From TMED14 sp003507115 (GTDB lineage Bacteria; Bacteroidota; Bacteroidia; Flavobacteriales; Schleiferiaceae), in the NCBI GenBank assembly GCA_943787925.1, contig CALSOH010000001.1, positions 620,001-684,000 of the forward strand: DNA of 64,000 nucleotides. The letters run 5' to 3'. Below are positions 8,107 to 16,048 of this stretch, piece after piece. Positions within the stretch are counted from its first letter, which is position 1; each line of letters starts with the position of its first letter. The notes beneath the pieces were generated by a model, which saw only the letters and a program-made list of their open reading frames with translations, searched no databases and was not told the origin of the DNA. A program made the translations under genes and the position numbers.

Positions 8107-9297
8107 ATGAATCTCCACGAATATCAAGGAAAAGACATTCTCGCCTCCTACGGAGTCCGAGTTCAACGCGGAATTGTGGCTACGACCCCGGTGGATGCCG
8201 TGGCCGCAGCCAAACAATTGACCGAAGAAACGGGAACCCAATGGTATGTGGTTAAAGCTCAAGTGCACGCCGGAGGTCGAGGCAAAGGAGGTGGCGTAAA
8301 ACTCGCTAAAAACCTCGACGAAGTTCAGCAACGCGCCACCGACATCTTGGGCATGCAGTTGGTCACTCCCCAGACCTCCAAGGAAGGGAAGACCGTTCAC
8401 CAGGTGCTGATTGCCGAAGACGTGTACTATCCTGGCGAGAGCGAGACGGAAGAATACTACATGAGTATTTTGCTCGACCGTGCCGCGGGCCGCAACATGA
8501 TCATGTATAGCCCGGAAGGTGGCATGGACATTGAAGCAGTCGCAGAACACAGCCCCGAAAAAATCTTTACGGAGAGCATTGATCCATCTGTCGGATTGCA
8601 GGACTTTCAAGCGCGCCGAATTGCCTTCAACTTGGGGCTTTCAGGTGCCGCCTTCAAGGAAATGGTTGTTTTCGTAAAAAGCTTGATGGCCGCCTATCAG
8701 GGCATCGATGCGAGTTTGTTCGAAATTAATCCCGTCCTCAAAACGAGCGACAACAAGATCATGGCGGTCGATGCGAAAGTAGCCTTGGACGACAACGGAC
8801 TCTTCCGTCACCCAGAACTAGCCGCCTTGCGTGATTTCCGTGAAGAGGATCCCACCGAAGTCAAGGCAGATCAGGCTGGTCTCAACTTTGTCAAGCTTGA
8901 TGGCAATGTGGGCTGTATGGTCAACGGGGCTGGTTTAGCGATGGCCACCATGGACATCATCAAGATGGCGGGTGGCAATCCAGCAAACTTCCTAGATGTG
9001 GGAGGAACGGCCAACGCAGAACGCGTCGAAAAGGCCTTCCGTATCATTTTGGAAGACGCCAACGTGCGGGCCATTCTCGTGAACATCTTCGGCGGCATTG
9101 TCCGGTGTGATCGCGTTGCGCAAGGAATTGTGGATGCCTACACGAGCATTGGGGAAATTCCCGTCCCCATCATTGTTCGCCTCCAGGGAACGAACGCAGC
9201 AGAGGCAAAAGCCCTGATTGATGCGAGCGGACTCAAGGTGTACTCCGCCATTCAACTCAAGGAGGCCGCAGATCTCGTGAAAGAACTCGTCGGCTAA
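8107..9297 (+). CDS. sucC: Succinyl-CoA ligase (ADP/GTP-forming) subunit beta
   Basis: A 396-residue TCA-cycle subunit with an N-terminal ATP-grasp domain (MNLHEYQGKDIL; HAGGRGKGGGVKLAK) and a C-terminal CoA-ligase domain. The latter includes CMVNGAGLAMATMD, FLDVGG and NIFGGIVRCD, which contact the alpha subunit's phosphohistidine. The ATG at MNLHEYQ was chosen over an in-frame ATG ten codons earlier because family members start there and the -7 box lies too close to the earlier one. The alpha subunit gene sucD is not adjacent but about 27 kb away on the other strand. pnuC follows after 4 bases. Confidence 0.96.
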   Translation: MNLHEYQGKDILASYGVRVQRGIVATTPVDAVAAAKQLTEETGTQWYVVKAQVHAGGRGKGGGVKLAKNLDEVQQRATDILGMQLVTPQTSKEGKTVHQVLIAEDVYYPGESETEEYYMSILLDRAAGRNMIMYSPEGGMDIEAVAEHSPEKIFTESIDPSVGLQDFQARRIAFNLGLSGAAFKEMVVFVKSLMAAYQGIDASLFEINPVLKTSDNKIMAVDAKVALDDNGLFRHPELAALRDFREEDPTEVKADQAGLNFVKLDGNVGCMVNGAGLAMATMDIIKMAGGNPANFLDVGGTANAERVEKAFRIILEDANVRAILVNIFGGIVRCDRVAQGIVDAYTSIGEIPVPIIVRLQGTNAAEAKALIDASGLKVYSAIQLKEAADLVKELVG

Positions 9298-9301
9298 ACC
9301 G

Positions 9302-9862
9302 ATGCGTTGGGTCGAATTATTCTCCGCCCTCCTCAATATTGGCTATGTGCTCGGGTTAATCTGGCACAAACGCTGGGCTTGGCCCGCGGGAGGACTCGGT
9401 TGCATACTCGCCGTGTGGCTTTTCTTCGATCAACATCTGTATTTGGAAGCGCTACTAAACGTGGCCTACATCGGCATGGCGGGTTATGGCTGGATGCGTT
9501 GGGGACAGCCTCGCGATGAATTTCCGATATACTCTTTGTCTATGCGCCAAAAAGCGGCCTGGATCCTGGGCGGATTGGCCGTCACTTTGCCCCTAGGTGG
9601 CCTATTCAGCGAGTTCACCCCCAATCCTAATCCTTTCCTCGATGCGGGGATTTTTACTTTCAGCCTAGCGGCCACCTATGGGCAAGCGCAACGCTGCCTG
9701 GACAATTGGTGGGCCTGGATAGCCATCAATGCCGCTATGGTGGCCTTGTGCCTTATTCGAGACATGCCGATTTATGCCGTCTACTCCGCTTTCATGGCTG
9801 GAATGGCTTGGAAAGGGTGGGGAAATTGGAAGCGGGAGAGCCGGGCTCAGGACGAAACCTGA
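9302..9862 (+). CDS. pnuC: PnuC-type nicotinamide riboside transporter
   Basis: A 186-residue, highly hydrophobic protein with about seven membrane segments. Trp-rich motifs typical of PnuC are visible, including IWHKRWAWPAGGLG, NVAYIGMAGYGWMRWG and DNWWAWIAINAAMV. PnuC facilitates vitamin B3 precursor uptake for NAD synthesis. It starts 4 bases after sucC and is probably cotranscribed. Its last 16 bp overlap the convergent hydrolase gene. Another vitamin specificity within the Pnu family cannot be excluded from sequence alone. Confidence 0.85.
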   Translation: MRWVELFSALLNIGYVLGLIWHKRWAWPAGGLGCILAVWLFFDQHLYLEALLNVAYIGMAGYGWMRWGQPRDEFPIYSLSMRQKAAWILGGLAVTLPLGGLFSEFTPNPNPFLDAGIFTFSLAATYGQAQRCLDNWWAWIAINAAMVALCLIRDMPIYAVYSAFMAGMAWKGWGNWKRESRAQDET

Positions 9863-10506
9863 CGAAACCACTGCAGTAAGTCCGTGAAGCACGCCGGACT
9901 GATGGTGTGGGGCATCGGGTAGGTATGCACGTCCACCGCCATGCCGAGGGCTTCTCTGGCCGTCTTGTAGCTCGGCAGCGACATCTGGGCCGGAACCACG
10001 CCATCTTCGGTTCCAACGGCCGCCCAATGGGGCAGATTCGAGGCGACTTGACCTAAGCAGGACCATTCCACGGGAAAATAGCTGGCGACCGCTGCTATGC
10101 CTCGGACCAAATTGGGATATCGGGTTCGTAAGGCGTTGCTCAAAATGCCCCCTTGAGAAAATCCCATGAGAATGGGGCGTGGAGCCGCGGGAAATGCCTC
10201 GGCGTGCCAGCGGAGCGCTTCGGCTACTCGCTCCAGGGATTCCAAGGCCTCCTCCTCATTTGTTTGGCGGATGCCTTGGTCGTCAAAACTCAACGCATAC
10301 CAGGCATATCCTCCAAAATCCAGTGGATGCGTGGCACGAAGGGAGCGAACGGCGAATTCCTTGGACAAATACGGCGCAAAACCGAACAGATCATCTTGAT
10401 GGCTTGCGTAGCCATGAAGAAGCCAAATTTCTTGGGACAAAGGGTCCCCCGATTTGCACGGGGCATACCGGGAATGTTGCAGGGCTAGGGGGGGAGGGAG
10501 TGACAT
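9847..10506 (-). CDS. Alpha/beta hydrolase, phospholipase/carboxylesterase type
   Basis: A 219-residue serine hydrolase. The nucleophile elbow is LMGFSQGGILS, the catalytic Asp is in VGTEDGVVP and the His in YPMPHTIS. An early LLHGYASHQDD supplies the oxyanion-hole HG. It belongs to the small carboxylesterase/lysophospholipase family (YpfH-like); its natural ester substrate is unknown. The start was set at the ATG that overlaps the DUF2452 stop as TAATG, rather than six codons earlier, because coupling is evident. No signal peptide, so cytoplasmic. Confidence 0.85.
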   Translation of the reverse strand: MSLPPPLALQHSRYAPCKSGDPLSQEIWLLHGYASHQDDLFGFAPYLSKEFAVRSLRATHPLDFGGYAWYALSFDDQGIRQTNEEEALESLERVAEALRWHAEAFPAAPRPILMGFSQGGILSNALRTRYPNLVRGIAAVASYFPVEWSCLGQVASNLPHWAAVGTEDGVVPAQMSLPSYKTAREALGMAVDVHTYPMPHTISPACFTDLLQWFRQVSS

Positions 10507-10943
10507 TAACGCTCGATATGCCACGTGTGGTCACCCAGAAGGCGAACGCTGTGAACGAAGCGTCCGAGCTGTCGTTTGCTTTGAGCAAATTCTTCAGGGC
10601 TCAAAAGAGATAAGGTAAAATCGCCTGACTCGCGTTCATACAAATGGTACACGTGATTGACTTCCGGTTTGAAGGAAATCTTCGCTGCATATATCCACTC
10701 CGATACTTGCTTGCGTCGTTGAATGCTGCGTGCTTGTTCGGCCAGCAATTCCATTTGGGCCTTGATTTGGTTCAGCTGGAGATCCGTCTGAAAATCCATG
10801 GAAGAAAGGGACGTCGAACGTTGAACCCCTTCTTGCGTCGGAACAATCGGCACGCCGCCCACATGGTGCGCATAGGGGAGCAACCCAGGGTTCTCCGCTA
10901 CTTTGTCCGCGTCAATGGGATTTTCTTTGAGGGGTTCGGCCAT
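10506..10943 (-). CDS. DUF2452 domain protein
   Basis: A 145-residue conserved Bacteroidota protein of unknown function. An N-terminal PYAHHVGG...VPTQEG segment is followed by a central helical stretch (QIKAQMELLAEQARSIQRRKQ, likely coiled coil), and then a strand-rich C-terminus with FKPEVNHVYHLYER and LLSPEEF. No signal peptide or membrane segment. It is followed directly (TAATG) by an esterase-like hydrolase. Its own -7 box TAATTTTG ends 4 bases before the ATG and uses the TAA stop of the upstream SRPBCC gene as its first bases. Confidence 0.8.
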   Translation of the reverse strand: MAEPLKENPIDADKVAENPGLLPYAHHVGGVPIVPTQEGVQRSTSLSSMDFQTDLQLNQIKAQMELLAEQARSIQRRKQVSEWIYAAKISFKPEVNHVYHLYERESGDFTLSLLSPEEFAQSKRQLGRFVHSVRLLGDHTWHIER

Positions 10944-10947
10944 GGGA

Positions 10948-10955
10948 CAAAATTA
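10948..10955 (-). promoter_or_regulatory. -7 box for DUF2452, predicted leaderless
   Basis: TAATTTTG is a perfect TAnnTTTG and is separated from the ATG by exactly 4 bases. Its TAA is also the stop codon of the upstream SRPBCC gene. Confidence 0.6.
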
Positions 10956-11405
10956 GGCGCCAAAAAGTTCCTCTGCGGCTTTGACGCGGAAGGAGAAAAT
11001 TTCTTCCAGGCGAGGACGCACAATGATTGGATGGACGAGGCGCCCCAGAAATCCCAGAGGAACTTGATAGTGCACGCGGTCTCGCATGCGCACTCCGCCG
11101 GGGATAGACTCAAAAAAATGTTCATGGTGCCAGATGGAGTAGGGGCCCACACGCTGTTCATCCACAAAATATTCCATGGGGCGGATGTGCGTAATCTCGG
11201 TCGTCCATTTCATGGGAATGCCCGCCAGAGGAGATACCTTGTAATGGATGAACAGGCCCTCATACATCGTTTCGGGCAGTTCCCCAAGGACGGTGAACCC
11301 CAAGTTCTTGGGAGTTATTTTCGCCAAATTATGGGGGGAAGAGAAAAAGGCCCAGGCCTCTTCTAAAGAGATGGGCAAGTCTTGCGTCCGATCGATCAAA
11401 TACAT
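10953..11405 (-). CDS. SRPBCC-superfamily ligand-binding protein
   Basis: A 150-residue START/Bet v1-like protein. Visible features are SLEEAWAFFSSPHNLAKITP near the N-terminus, which is the classic SRPBCC opening, a central MKWTTEITHI strand, and a hydrophobic C-terminal helix (PRLEEIFSFRVKAAEELFG). Related proteins are annotated as cell-division inhibitor-like or ligand-binding; the ligand is unknown. It follows the XRE regulator by 30 bases on the same strand, so the two may share a transcript. Confidence 0.75.
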   Translation of the reverse strand: MYLIDRTQDLPISLEEAWAFFSSPHNLAKITPKNLGFTVLGELPETMYEGLFIHYKVSPLAGIPMKWTTEITHIRPMEYFVDEQRVGPYSIWHHEHFFESIPGGVRMRDRVHYQVPLGFLGRLVHPIIVRPRLEEIFSFRVKAAEELFGA

Positions 11406-11435
11406 GCCCTAGTAACGCCGCTTGCGCCGAATGGT

Positions 11436-11783
11436 TTATGAACCCGGTTTGCGTGTTTTGATTTCGAAATGCCCCCCCTGAACGATAATTAAGGTTTCCA
11501 CGTTTTGAGGGCCGGGAAGAGACCGCCCATGCTCAGGAACGGATGTTGTCTGCGCGGGGCCGGCAGAGGGTCTTCCCAAGACGATGTGATACAAGTCAAA
11601 ATCGGGAAATGCCTCGGCGAGGGATTGCACTAGGCTCAGACTGAGTTTATTCCTACCAGTGACTACATGGGATATGGTCGCACGCGAAGTGCCTAGTCGT
11701 TCCGCGAGTTGGGAAGCGTTCATTTGCTTGGACTGCATCCAAGCAACAAGGCGTTGGTTTTCCGGGTGCTCTTCTATGGCCAT
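11436..11783 (-). CDS. XRE-family helix-turn-helix regulator
   Basis: A 115-residue DNA-binding protein. Residues 10-60 form an HTH_3 domain (MNASQLAERLGTSRATISHV as helices 2-3, then GRNKLSLSLVQSLAEAFPDFD), and the C-terminal half is low complexity and probably disordered. This type is frequent in Bacteroidota; targets are unknown. Its -7 box lies immediately at the end of the PhoD-like gene. Confidence 0.8.
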   Translation of the reverse strand: MAIEEHPENQRLVAWMQSKQMNASQLAERLGTSRATISHVVTGRNKLSLSLVQSLAEAFPDFDLYHIVLGRPSAGPAQTTSVPEHGRSLPGPQNVETLIIVQGGHFEIKTRKPGS

Positions 11784-11787
11784 AGTG

Positions 11788-12744
11788 CTACAAAGGTAGC
11801 AACTTCAATGTCTTGTTAACTTTTGTTTCGCCCTCTTTCGTGATAAAGGAAACAGAGAGACGCGCTTCGCCATCCCAGTCCAATTTCGCATAATGCCCCT
11901 CGCTCAACACGGTATTCTTGAGAAGGGATTTGTTCGCTTTGATCTCTTCCTTACTCGGGCTATGGGTGGTAGAGGTCAGGGGAGAGGCCGTGATTTCGGT
12001 CAACGTCACGCCATCGACTTTCTTTTGGCTGATTTCACCATGGTGGCGATCCCCAGTTAAGAACACAACGGGCATTCCGGCGCGGGCGCACAGAGAAAGC
12101 AAGGCTTCGCGCTCTTGTGGGAAGCGGCTGTAGTTTTCAAAAACCTCCGCATCGTTGAGAACTTGAGATCCAACCGCGATGAACACAATGGAGGCATCAG
12201 CGTGCTCGCGGAGCGTTTGAGCGAGCCAATTCAGTTGCGCCTTGCCCAGAATTTGGGTTCCCAATGGGCCTCGGTGGTAGCGATCATCCAATCCAATCAT
12301 TAAAACAGATCCATAGCGCTCCGACCATCGTATGTCCCCAAAGCGGTCAACTTGGGTCGGGGTTTCGAGCCAGAATTCACCGAATACTCGGGCGCTGTGG
12401 CGTCGCCCCTCAAACGATGAATCGGCATCATTCGGGCCAAAATCATGATCGTCGTAGATGGCGAGCTGCCGGCTGCTTTGCAACAAGGCTTGCACCGGTT
12501 GCGTGGCGAACCGCCTGTCATATGCCTGGCGCATGGTTTCACCATTCTGCCAGTCGGCTTGGTTGAAGTATACGTTGTCCCCTAACCATAAAAAGAAGGA
12601 CTTTTCCTCTTCTGCAATTCGTGAAAATATGGACTCTGTTTCGTCGTCCCGCAAATCGGCACAACTGCCCACACAAAAAGATATAGGCTGGGCGGTCATC
12701 GTCCATGCAGCCAGGCCCAAAGCCCAAGTCAATCGGTATTTCAT
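11788..12744 (-). CDS. PhoD-like alkaline phosphatase/phosphodiesterase
   Basis: A 318-residue exported metallophosphoesterase. A signal peptide (MKYRLTWALGLAAWTMTAQ) precedes the conserved metal-ligand series CVGSCAD, WLGDNVYFNQADW, YDDHDFGPNDAD and LTGDRHHGE, as in PhoD-family enzymes. These hydrolyse phosphate mono- or diesters outside the cytoplasm for phosphorus supply. The start at MKYRLTW was chosen because a signal peptide begins there and a -7-like GATGTTTG ends 4 bases upstream; the open frame continues upstream only into the divergent gene. Confidence 0.85.
   Translation of the reverse strand: MKYRLTWALGLAAWTMTAQPISFCVGSCADLRDDETESIFSRIAEEEKSFFLWLGDNVYFNQADWQNGETMRQAYDRRFATQPVQALLQSSRQLAIYDDHDFGPNDADSSFEGRRHSARVFGEFWLETPTQVDRFGDIRWSERYGSVLMIGLDDRYHRGPLGTQILGKAQLNWLAQTLREHADASIVFIAVGSQVLNDAEVFENYSRFPQEREALLSLCARAGMPVVFLTGDRHHGEISQKKVDGVTLTEITASPLTSTTHSPSKEEIKANKSLLKNTVLSEGHYAKLDWDGEARLSVSFITKEGETKVNKTLKLLPL
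11791..11798 (-). promoter_or_regulatory. -7 box for the XRE regulator
   Basis: TACCTTTG on the minus strand, 7 bases before the ATG. It lies within the last codons of the upstream PhoD-like gene. Confidence 0.55.
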
Positions 12745-12748
12745 GCCA

Positions 12749-12756
12749 CAAACATC
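12749..12756 (-). promoter_or_regulatory. -7-like box for the PhoD-like gene
   Basis: GATGTTTG keeps the TTTG half of the consensus and lies exactly 4 bases before the ATG. Confidence 0.4.
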
Positions 12757-12782
12757 GGGCAGGAATCGCCAATCTCCCTCCG

Positions 12783-12790
12783 TACATTTG
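12783..12790 (+). promoter_or_regulatory. -7 box for the M14 peptidase, predicted leaderless
   Basis: TACATTTG matches TAnnTTTG exactly, with 4 bases before the ATG. Confidence 0.55.
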
Positions 12791-12794
12791 ACAA

Positions 12795-13829
12795 ATGCGT
12801 TACCAACCCTTTGACATTCGTCTTGCGCGCCTCCGCGAATCGGCGCGCCGCTTTGGTTGGAACGAAGTGCTGCTTGGAAACAGCGCACAAGGGCGGCCCA
12901 TCGTTGGATTCATCCAAGAGGGAGGTGGCCAACGTGTTCTCGCCTGGTCGTTGATGCACGGGAATGAACCGACTGGATTTGAAGCCCTAGTCGCATTCAT
13001 GCGTCATACGAAGTTCGAATCCAGTTACCTCATCCTTCCCATTCTCAATCCGGATGGTGCCGAAGCCTTTACCCGACACAATGGGGAAGGAGTTGATGTA
13101 AACCGTGACGCCCGGGCGCAAGAGAGTGCTGAAGCGCGTGCTTTGGTGCTGGCGGCGAAACGGTTTCGCCCGGACATCGCGTTGAATCTACATGACCAAC
13201 GGCCTCGATTCTACCCAGAATCCGGCACAAAGCCTGCTACTTTTTCCTTGCTAGCGCCGAAAGGACACCCTGAAGTACCGACGCCTGCCCAACAGGATGC
13301 GCAGCTTCGGGCGCAAATCATTTTGGCGCGCTGGACTCAAATCCTTTTTACCTCCTGGGAAGGTGGAGTCGCTCGGTTTGATGACCAATTCTATCCAACG
13401 GCCTTTGGGGAGTTTTTCCAAGAACAGGGCATCGCAACGTTGACCATTGAAACGGGAATTTCACTCGGTGATTGGACGCGTATGGCGGCCGCATCCCAGT
13501 TGGCCGATCTCCTCACAGACTTGGACACCTGGAAAGCTGAAACCACCATGGATCCAAGTCCCTACCTGTCCCTTCCAATGAATGCCTCGCCAGCGAATGA
13601 ATGGGTGATTCACCATGCCAACGGAGTCCTGCATCTGCGCCAACACGAACAGGTTGTCGCCGGCGTCCACACATGCCATTGGATGGTAGATACGTGGCTG
13701 GATAACCACCCCACTTGGATAGAAAGCCGCACGACTCATGCGTTTGGCTCTCCACCCATCGGGGAGGTTTTCACCACAGAGACCCTTCAGGCAGAAGGAC
13801 TGGTGCCCGATTTAGGGCTCAAAATTTGA
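12795..13829 (+). CDS. M14-family zinc carboxypeptidase
   Basis: A 344-residue cytoplasmic metallopeptidase. The HxxE zinc motif is in LMHGNEPTG, NPDGAEAFTRHN and DVNRDAR are the substrate-carboxylate region, the third zinc ligand is the His of LNLHDQ, and the catalytic Glu is in LTIETG. No signal peptide is present, which suggests processing of peptides or murein fragments inside the cell. The start is supported by a -7 box 4 bases upstream. The last 43 bp overlap the convergent ssb gene. Confidence 0.88.
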   Translation: MRYQPFDIRLARLRESARRFGWNEVLLGNSAQGRPIVGFIQEGGGQRVLAWSLMHGNEPTGFEALVAFMRHTKFESSYLILPILNPDGAEAFTRHNGEGVDVNRDARAQESAEARALVLAAKRFRPDIALNLHDQRPRFYPESGTKPATFSLLAPKGHPEVPTPAQQDAQLRAQIILARWTQILFTSWEGGVARFDDQFYPTAFGEFFQEQGIATLTIETGISLGDWTRMAAASQLADLLTDLDTWKAETTMDPSPYLSLPMNASPANEWVIHHANGVLHLRQHEQVVAGVHTCHWMVDTWLDNHPTWIESRTTHAFGSPPIGEVFTTETLQAEGLVPDLGLKI

Positions 13830-14143
13830 AGATCCTTCCCGAGGATTTCACTTCGATTGACGGTTTGCCCTTTGGAATCCTCATAGGTTCGGTAAACCAG
13901 TTTGCCTTCTAGAGCGCATAAATCGCCTTTACGGACGTACTTGTCTGCGATTTTGGCCAATGGCCCCCAGAGAACAATGGAATGCCACTGGGTATCCTCG
14001 GTGACCTCGCCTTGGGAGGTTTTGACCTTTTCATGCGTAGCCAAGGAGAATTGGCACCGTTGCCTTCCTGACTCAAATGTTTTGATTTCGGGCTGTTGAC
14101 CTACCCGGCCTATCAGCGTTACGCGGTTTTTCATGTTTGCCAT
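13787..14143 (-). CDS. ssb: Single-stranded DNA-binding protein
   Basis: A 118-residue OB-fold protein (MANMKNRVTLIGRVGQQPE; CQFSLATHE; TQWHSIVLWGPLA; YVRKGDLCALEGKL). It binds ssDNA in replication and repair. It is shorter than main-copy SSBs and lacks the acidic C-terminal DDDIPF-type tip, ending in a Ser/Pro-rich SPKSGTSPSA. It may therefore be a secondary SSB that does not recruit the usual partners. The ATG at MANMKN was preferred; an upstream in-frame ATG adds 11 unrelated residues. A tail-to-tail 43-bp overlap with the M14 peptidase gene is clear. Confidence 0.88.
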   Translation of the reverse strand: MANMKNRVTLIGRVGQQPEIKTFESGRQRCQFSLATHEKVKTSQGEVTEDTQWHSIVLWGPLAKIADKYVRKGDLCALEGKLVYRTYEDSKGQTVNRSEILGKDLQILSPKSGTSPSA

Positions 14144-14315
14144 AGTTGTAAAATTTGATTTGGTCCAAAACTGCAAAGGCTGCGGGGGGCCATTCGGGAC
14201 GTAATGTTTGTAAATGTTAATATCTGTGTAAATAAGTATATCCGTTTACAAACGACTATCTCAAATGACACTCGATAATTTGGCCGCAATCAAAAAATAA
14301 AATCAACTAAATCGA
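14144..14315. other. AT-rich non-coding divergent region
   Basis: About 170 bases between ssb and the Zn-ribbon gene, strongly AT-rich in the right half. A TAATTTG variant of the -7 box lies about 33 bases before the downstream gene. I see no RNA gene or strong hairpin here. Confidence 0.4.
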
Positions 14316-14708
14316 ATGAATGAAATGAAAAAGAATCAGACCTTCTGCCTTCAGTGTGGATTGCCATTAGTTGGCCGTGCCGACAAGAAATATTGTGATG
14401 ACGGCTGCCGAAATGCATACCATAACGCTCGGATGATGGACGCCAACCGAATCTGCCGACCCTACCACCGATCCCTCAAACAGAATTATGGGCTCCTCGC
14501 AGAACATTTACACTCGGGCCAAGATGTAGTTCACAAGGATGAATTATTGCTTGCAGGTTTTGATCCCAAGTTCACGACCTGCATGGAATTGCTGCACGAT
14601 GGAACCATGTGCTACGGCCTCTATGATCTCGAATATTTTGAGCAAAACGGACGATATATCAAGATCCGAAAGGCCCAACTTCCATCGCCCCCGCGCTGGG
14701 GCCGTTAA
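14316..14708 (+). CDS. Zn-ribbon protein of the DUF2116 type
   Basis: A 130-residue conserved Bacteroidota protein. Two paired cysteines in FCLQCG and KYCDDGC form a four-Cys zinc ribbon in the first 35 residues, and CRNAYHNAR follows. The remaining helical and strand segment (LKQNYGLLAEHL, HKDELLLAGFDPKFTT) is typical of the family, whose function is not established. A second in-frame ATG three codons in could be used. No partner operon is visible. Confidence 0.7.
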   Translation: MNEMKKNQTFCLQCGLPLVGRADKKYCDDGCRNAYHNARMMDANRICRPYHRSLKQNYGLLAEHLHSGQDVVHKDELLLAGFDPKFTTCMELLHDGTMCYGLYDLEYFEQNGRYIKIRKAQLPSPPRWGR

Positions 14709-14724
14709 AGTGCAGGAATCCCCG

Positions 14725-14732
14725 TAATTTTG
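14725..14732 (+). promoter_or_regulatory. -7 box for the flavoprotein gene, predicted leaderless
   Basis: TAATTTTG, perfect to TAnnTTTG, ends 4 bases before a GTG start. This spacing supports that GTG as the true start. Confidence 0.6.
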
Positions 14733-14736
14733 TCTG

Positions 14737-15984
14737 GTGAAATCTTCCTATTCCATTGCTATTCTCGGTGGCGGCGCTGCCGGAGTCTTTGCGGCGATTG
14801 CAGCCGGGGAAGCTTCACCAGATTCCCAGATTCACGTCTTTGAAAAATCAAGCACCCTGTTGGGCAAAGTGTTAATCTCCGGAGGAGGGCGGTGCAATGT
14901 TACCCATGGTTGTTTTGATCCCCATGAACTGGTAGAATTTTACCCGCGCGGGCAACGAGAGCTTTTAGGGCCCTTTCACAAGTTTGCCTGCGGAGATACC
15001 ATGGAGTGGTTTACCGATCGGGGGGTGGACCTTAAAATTGAAGAGGATGGCCGCGTTTTTCCGGTGAGCAACCAATCGTCGACCATTGCCAACTGCCTCC
15101 TGGAGTTTGCCGAACGCGCGGGTGTGCAGTTTCATATGAAGTCCAGCGCCAAGAAGGTGGAACCTCTGGAAGATGGAGGATTTCATGTGGTTTTTGATTC
15201 GGGCGAAACCCAGGTATTTGACCGGGTTCTCCTGGCCACCGGAAGCTCCAAGCGAATGTGGGAGAGCGTTCAGTCGATGGGTCATCACATTGTGCCTCCC
15301 GTGGCTTCCTTGTTCACATTTAACATTCGAGACCCTCGCCTGAAGGACTTGGCTGGCGTTTCGGTTCCTCTTGCGCGCATCACACTACCTGTAGGAGGGT
15401 TTGAAACGGAGGGCCCTTTACTCATCACCCATTGGGGACTCAGTGGTCCAGCGGTGCTGAAACTTTCTTCGTTTGGGGCCCGATGGATGGCGCAGCAGGA
15501 TTACCATTTTCACATCTGCGTGGACTGGGTACCACAATTGCCGGCGGAAGATTTATTTGACGAGCTAAATAGCTACCGAAAAGACTTTGATTTCCAGCGG
15601 AAACGGGTGGTCTCGAATACATTGTACGGGCTGCCACTGCGCTTGTGGAAGGCCTTGTGTGCGCATGCCCGCATTCCTGAAACAGCCAATTGGTCTGATT
15701 TGAGTAAGCCTGTGATTCGCCGTTTGGCCGAAACGCTCTCTGAATCCAGTTTTCAGGTTGTCGACAAGAGCACCTTCAAGGAGGAGTTCGTGACCGCGGG
15801 AGGCATTGCTTTGGAAGAGGTGAATTTCCAAACTTTCGAAAGCCGTCTTCAGTCGGGGTTGTTTTTTGCGGGCGAGGTACTCGACATCGATGCACTCACG
15901 GGCGGGTTTAATTTTCAGGCGGCTTGGACCGGGGCCTGGCTTGCGGGGCACGCCATGGTAGACAGTCCACTGCATTCGGACTAA
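14737..15984 (+). CDS. HI0933-like/BaiN-type FAD-dependent oxidoreductase
   Basis: A 415-residue flavoprotein of the HI0933 (aminoacetone oxidase/BaiN) family. The N-terminal Rossmann ADP-binding motif is ILGGGAAGVFAAI, followed by the family signature GKVLISGGGRCNVTH. A C-terminal segment EEFVTAGGIALEEV...GLFFAGEVLDIDALTGGFNFQAAW completes the FAD site. The substrate is unknown. It begins with GTG. It ends 64 bases before the mutagenesis-cassette repressor and is probably not part of that unit. Confidence 0.9.
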   Translation: MKSSYSIAILGGGAAGVFAAIAAGEASPDSQIHVFEKSSTLLGKVLISGGGRCNVTHGCFDPHELVEFYPRGQRELLGPFHKFACGDTMEWFTDRGVDLKIEEDGRVFPVSNQSSTIANCLLEFAERAGVQFHMKSSAKKVEPLEDGGFHVVFDSGETQVFDRVLLATGSSKRMWESVQSMGHHIVPPVASLFTFNIRDPRLKDLAGVSVPLARITLPVGGFETEGPLLITHWGLSGPAVLKLSSFGARWMAQQDYHFHICVDWVPQLPAEDLFDELNSYRKDFDFQRKRVVSNTLYGLPLRLWKALCAHARIPETANWSDLSKPVIRRLAETLSESSFQVVDKSTFKEEFVTAGGIALEEVNFQTFESRLQSGLFFAGEVLDIDALTGGFNFQAAWTGAWLAGHAMVDSPLHSD

Positions 15985-15990
15985 AAAAAA

Positions 15991-16043
15991 TTTGCACAAA
16001 TGGTATTTACTAACTAATTTAGTAATCTAATTTAATTAGTAAT
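15991..16043 (+). promoter_or_regulatory. Promoter and operator of the S24 repressor gene
   Basis: A TTTG at 15991-15994 is followed after 20 bases by TAATTTAG (16015-16022), a one-mismatch -7 box, which together make a standard Bacteroidota promoter. An inverted repeat TTACTAA-N5-TTAGTAA (16007-16025) covers the -7 box. A second copy of TTAGTAAT lies at 16036-16043, and CTAAT-TTA-ATTAG (16027-16039) is another perfect dyad. This arrangement is what an autorepressed LexA-like gene would show. Confidence 0.6.
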
Positions 16044-16048
16044 TTATC

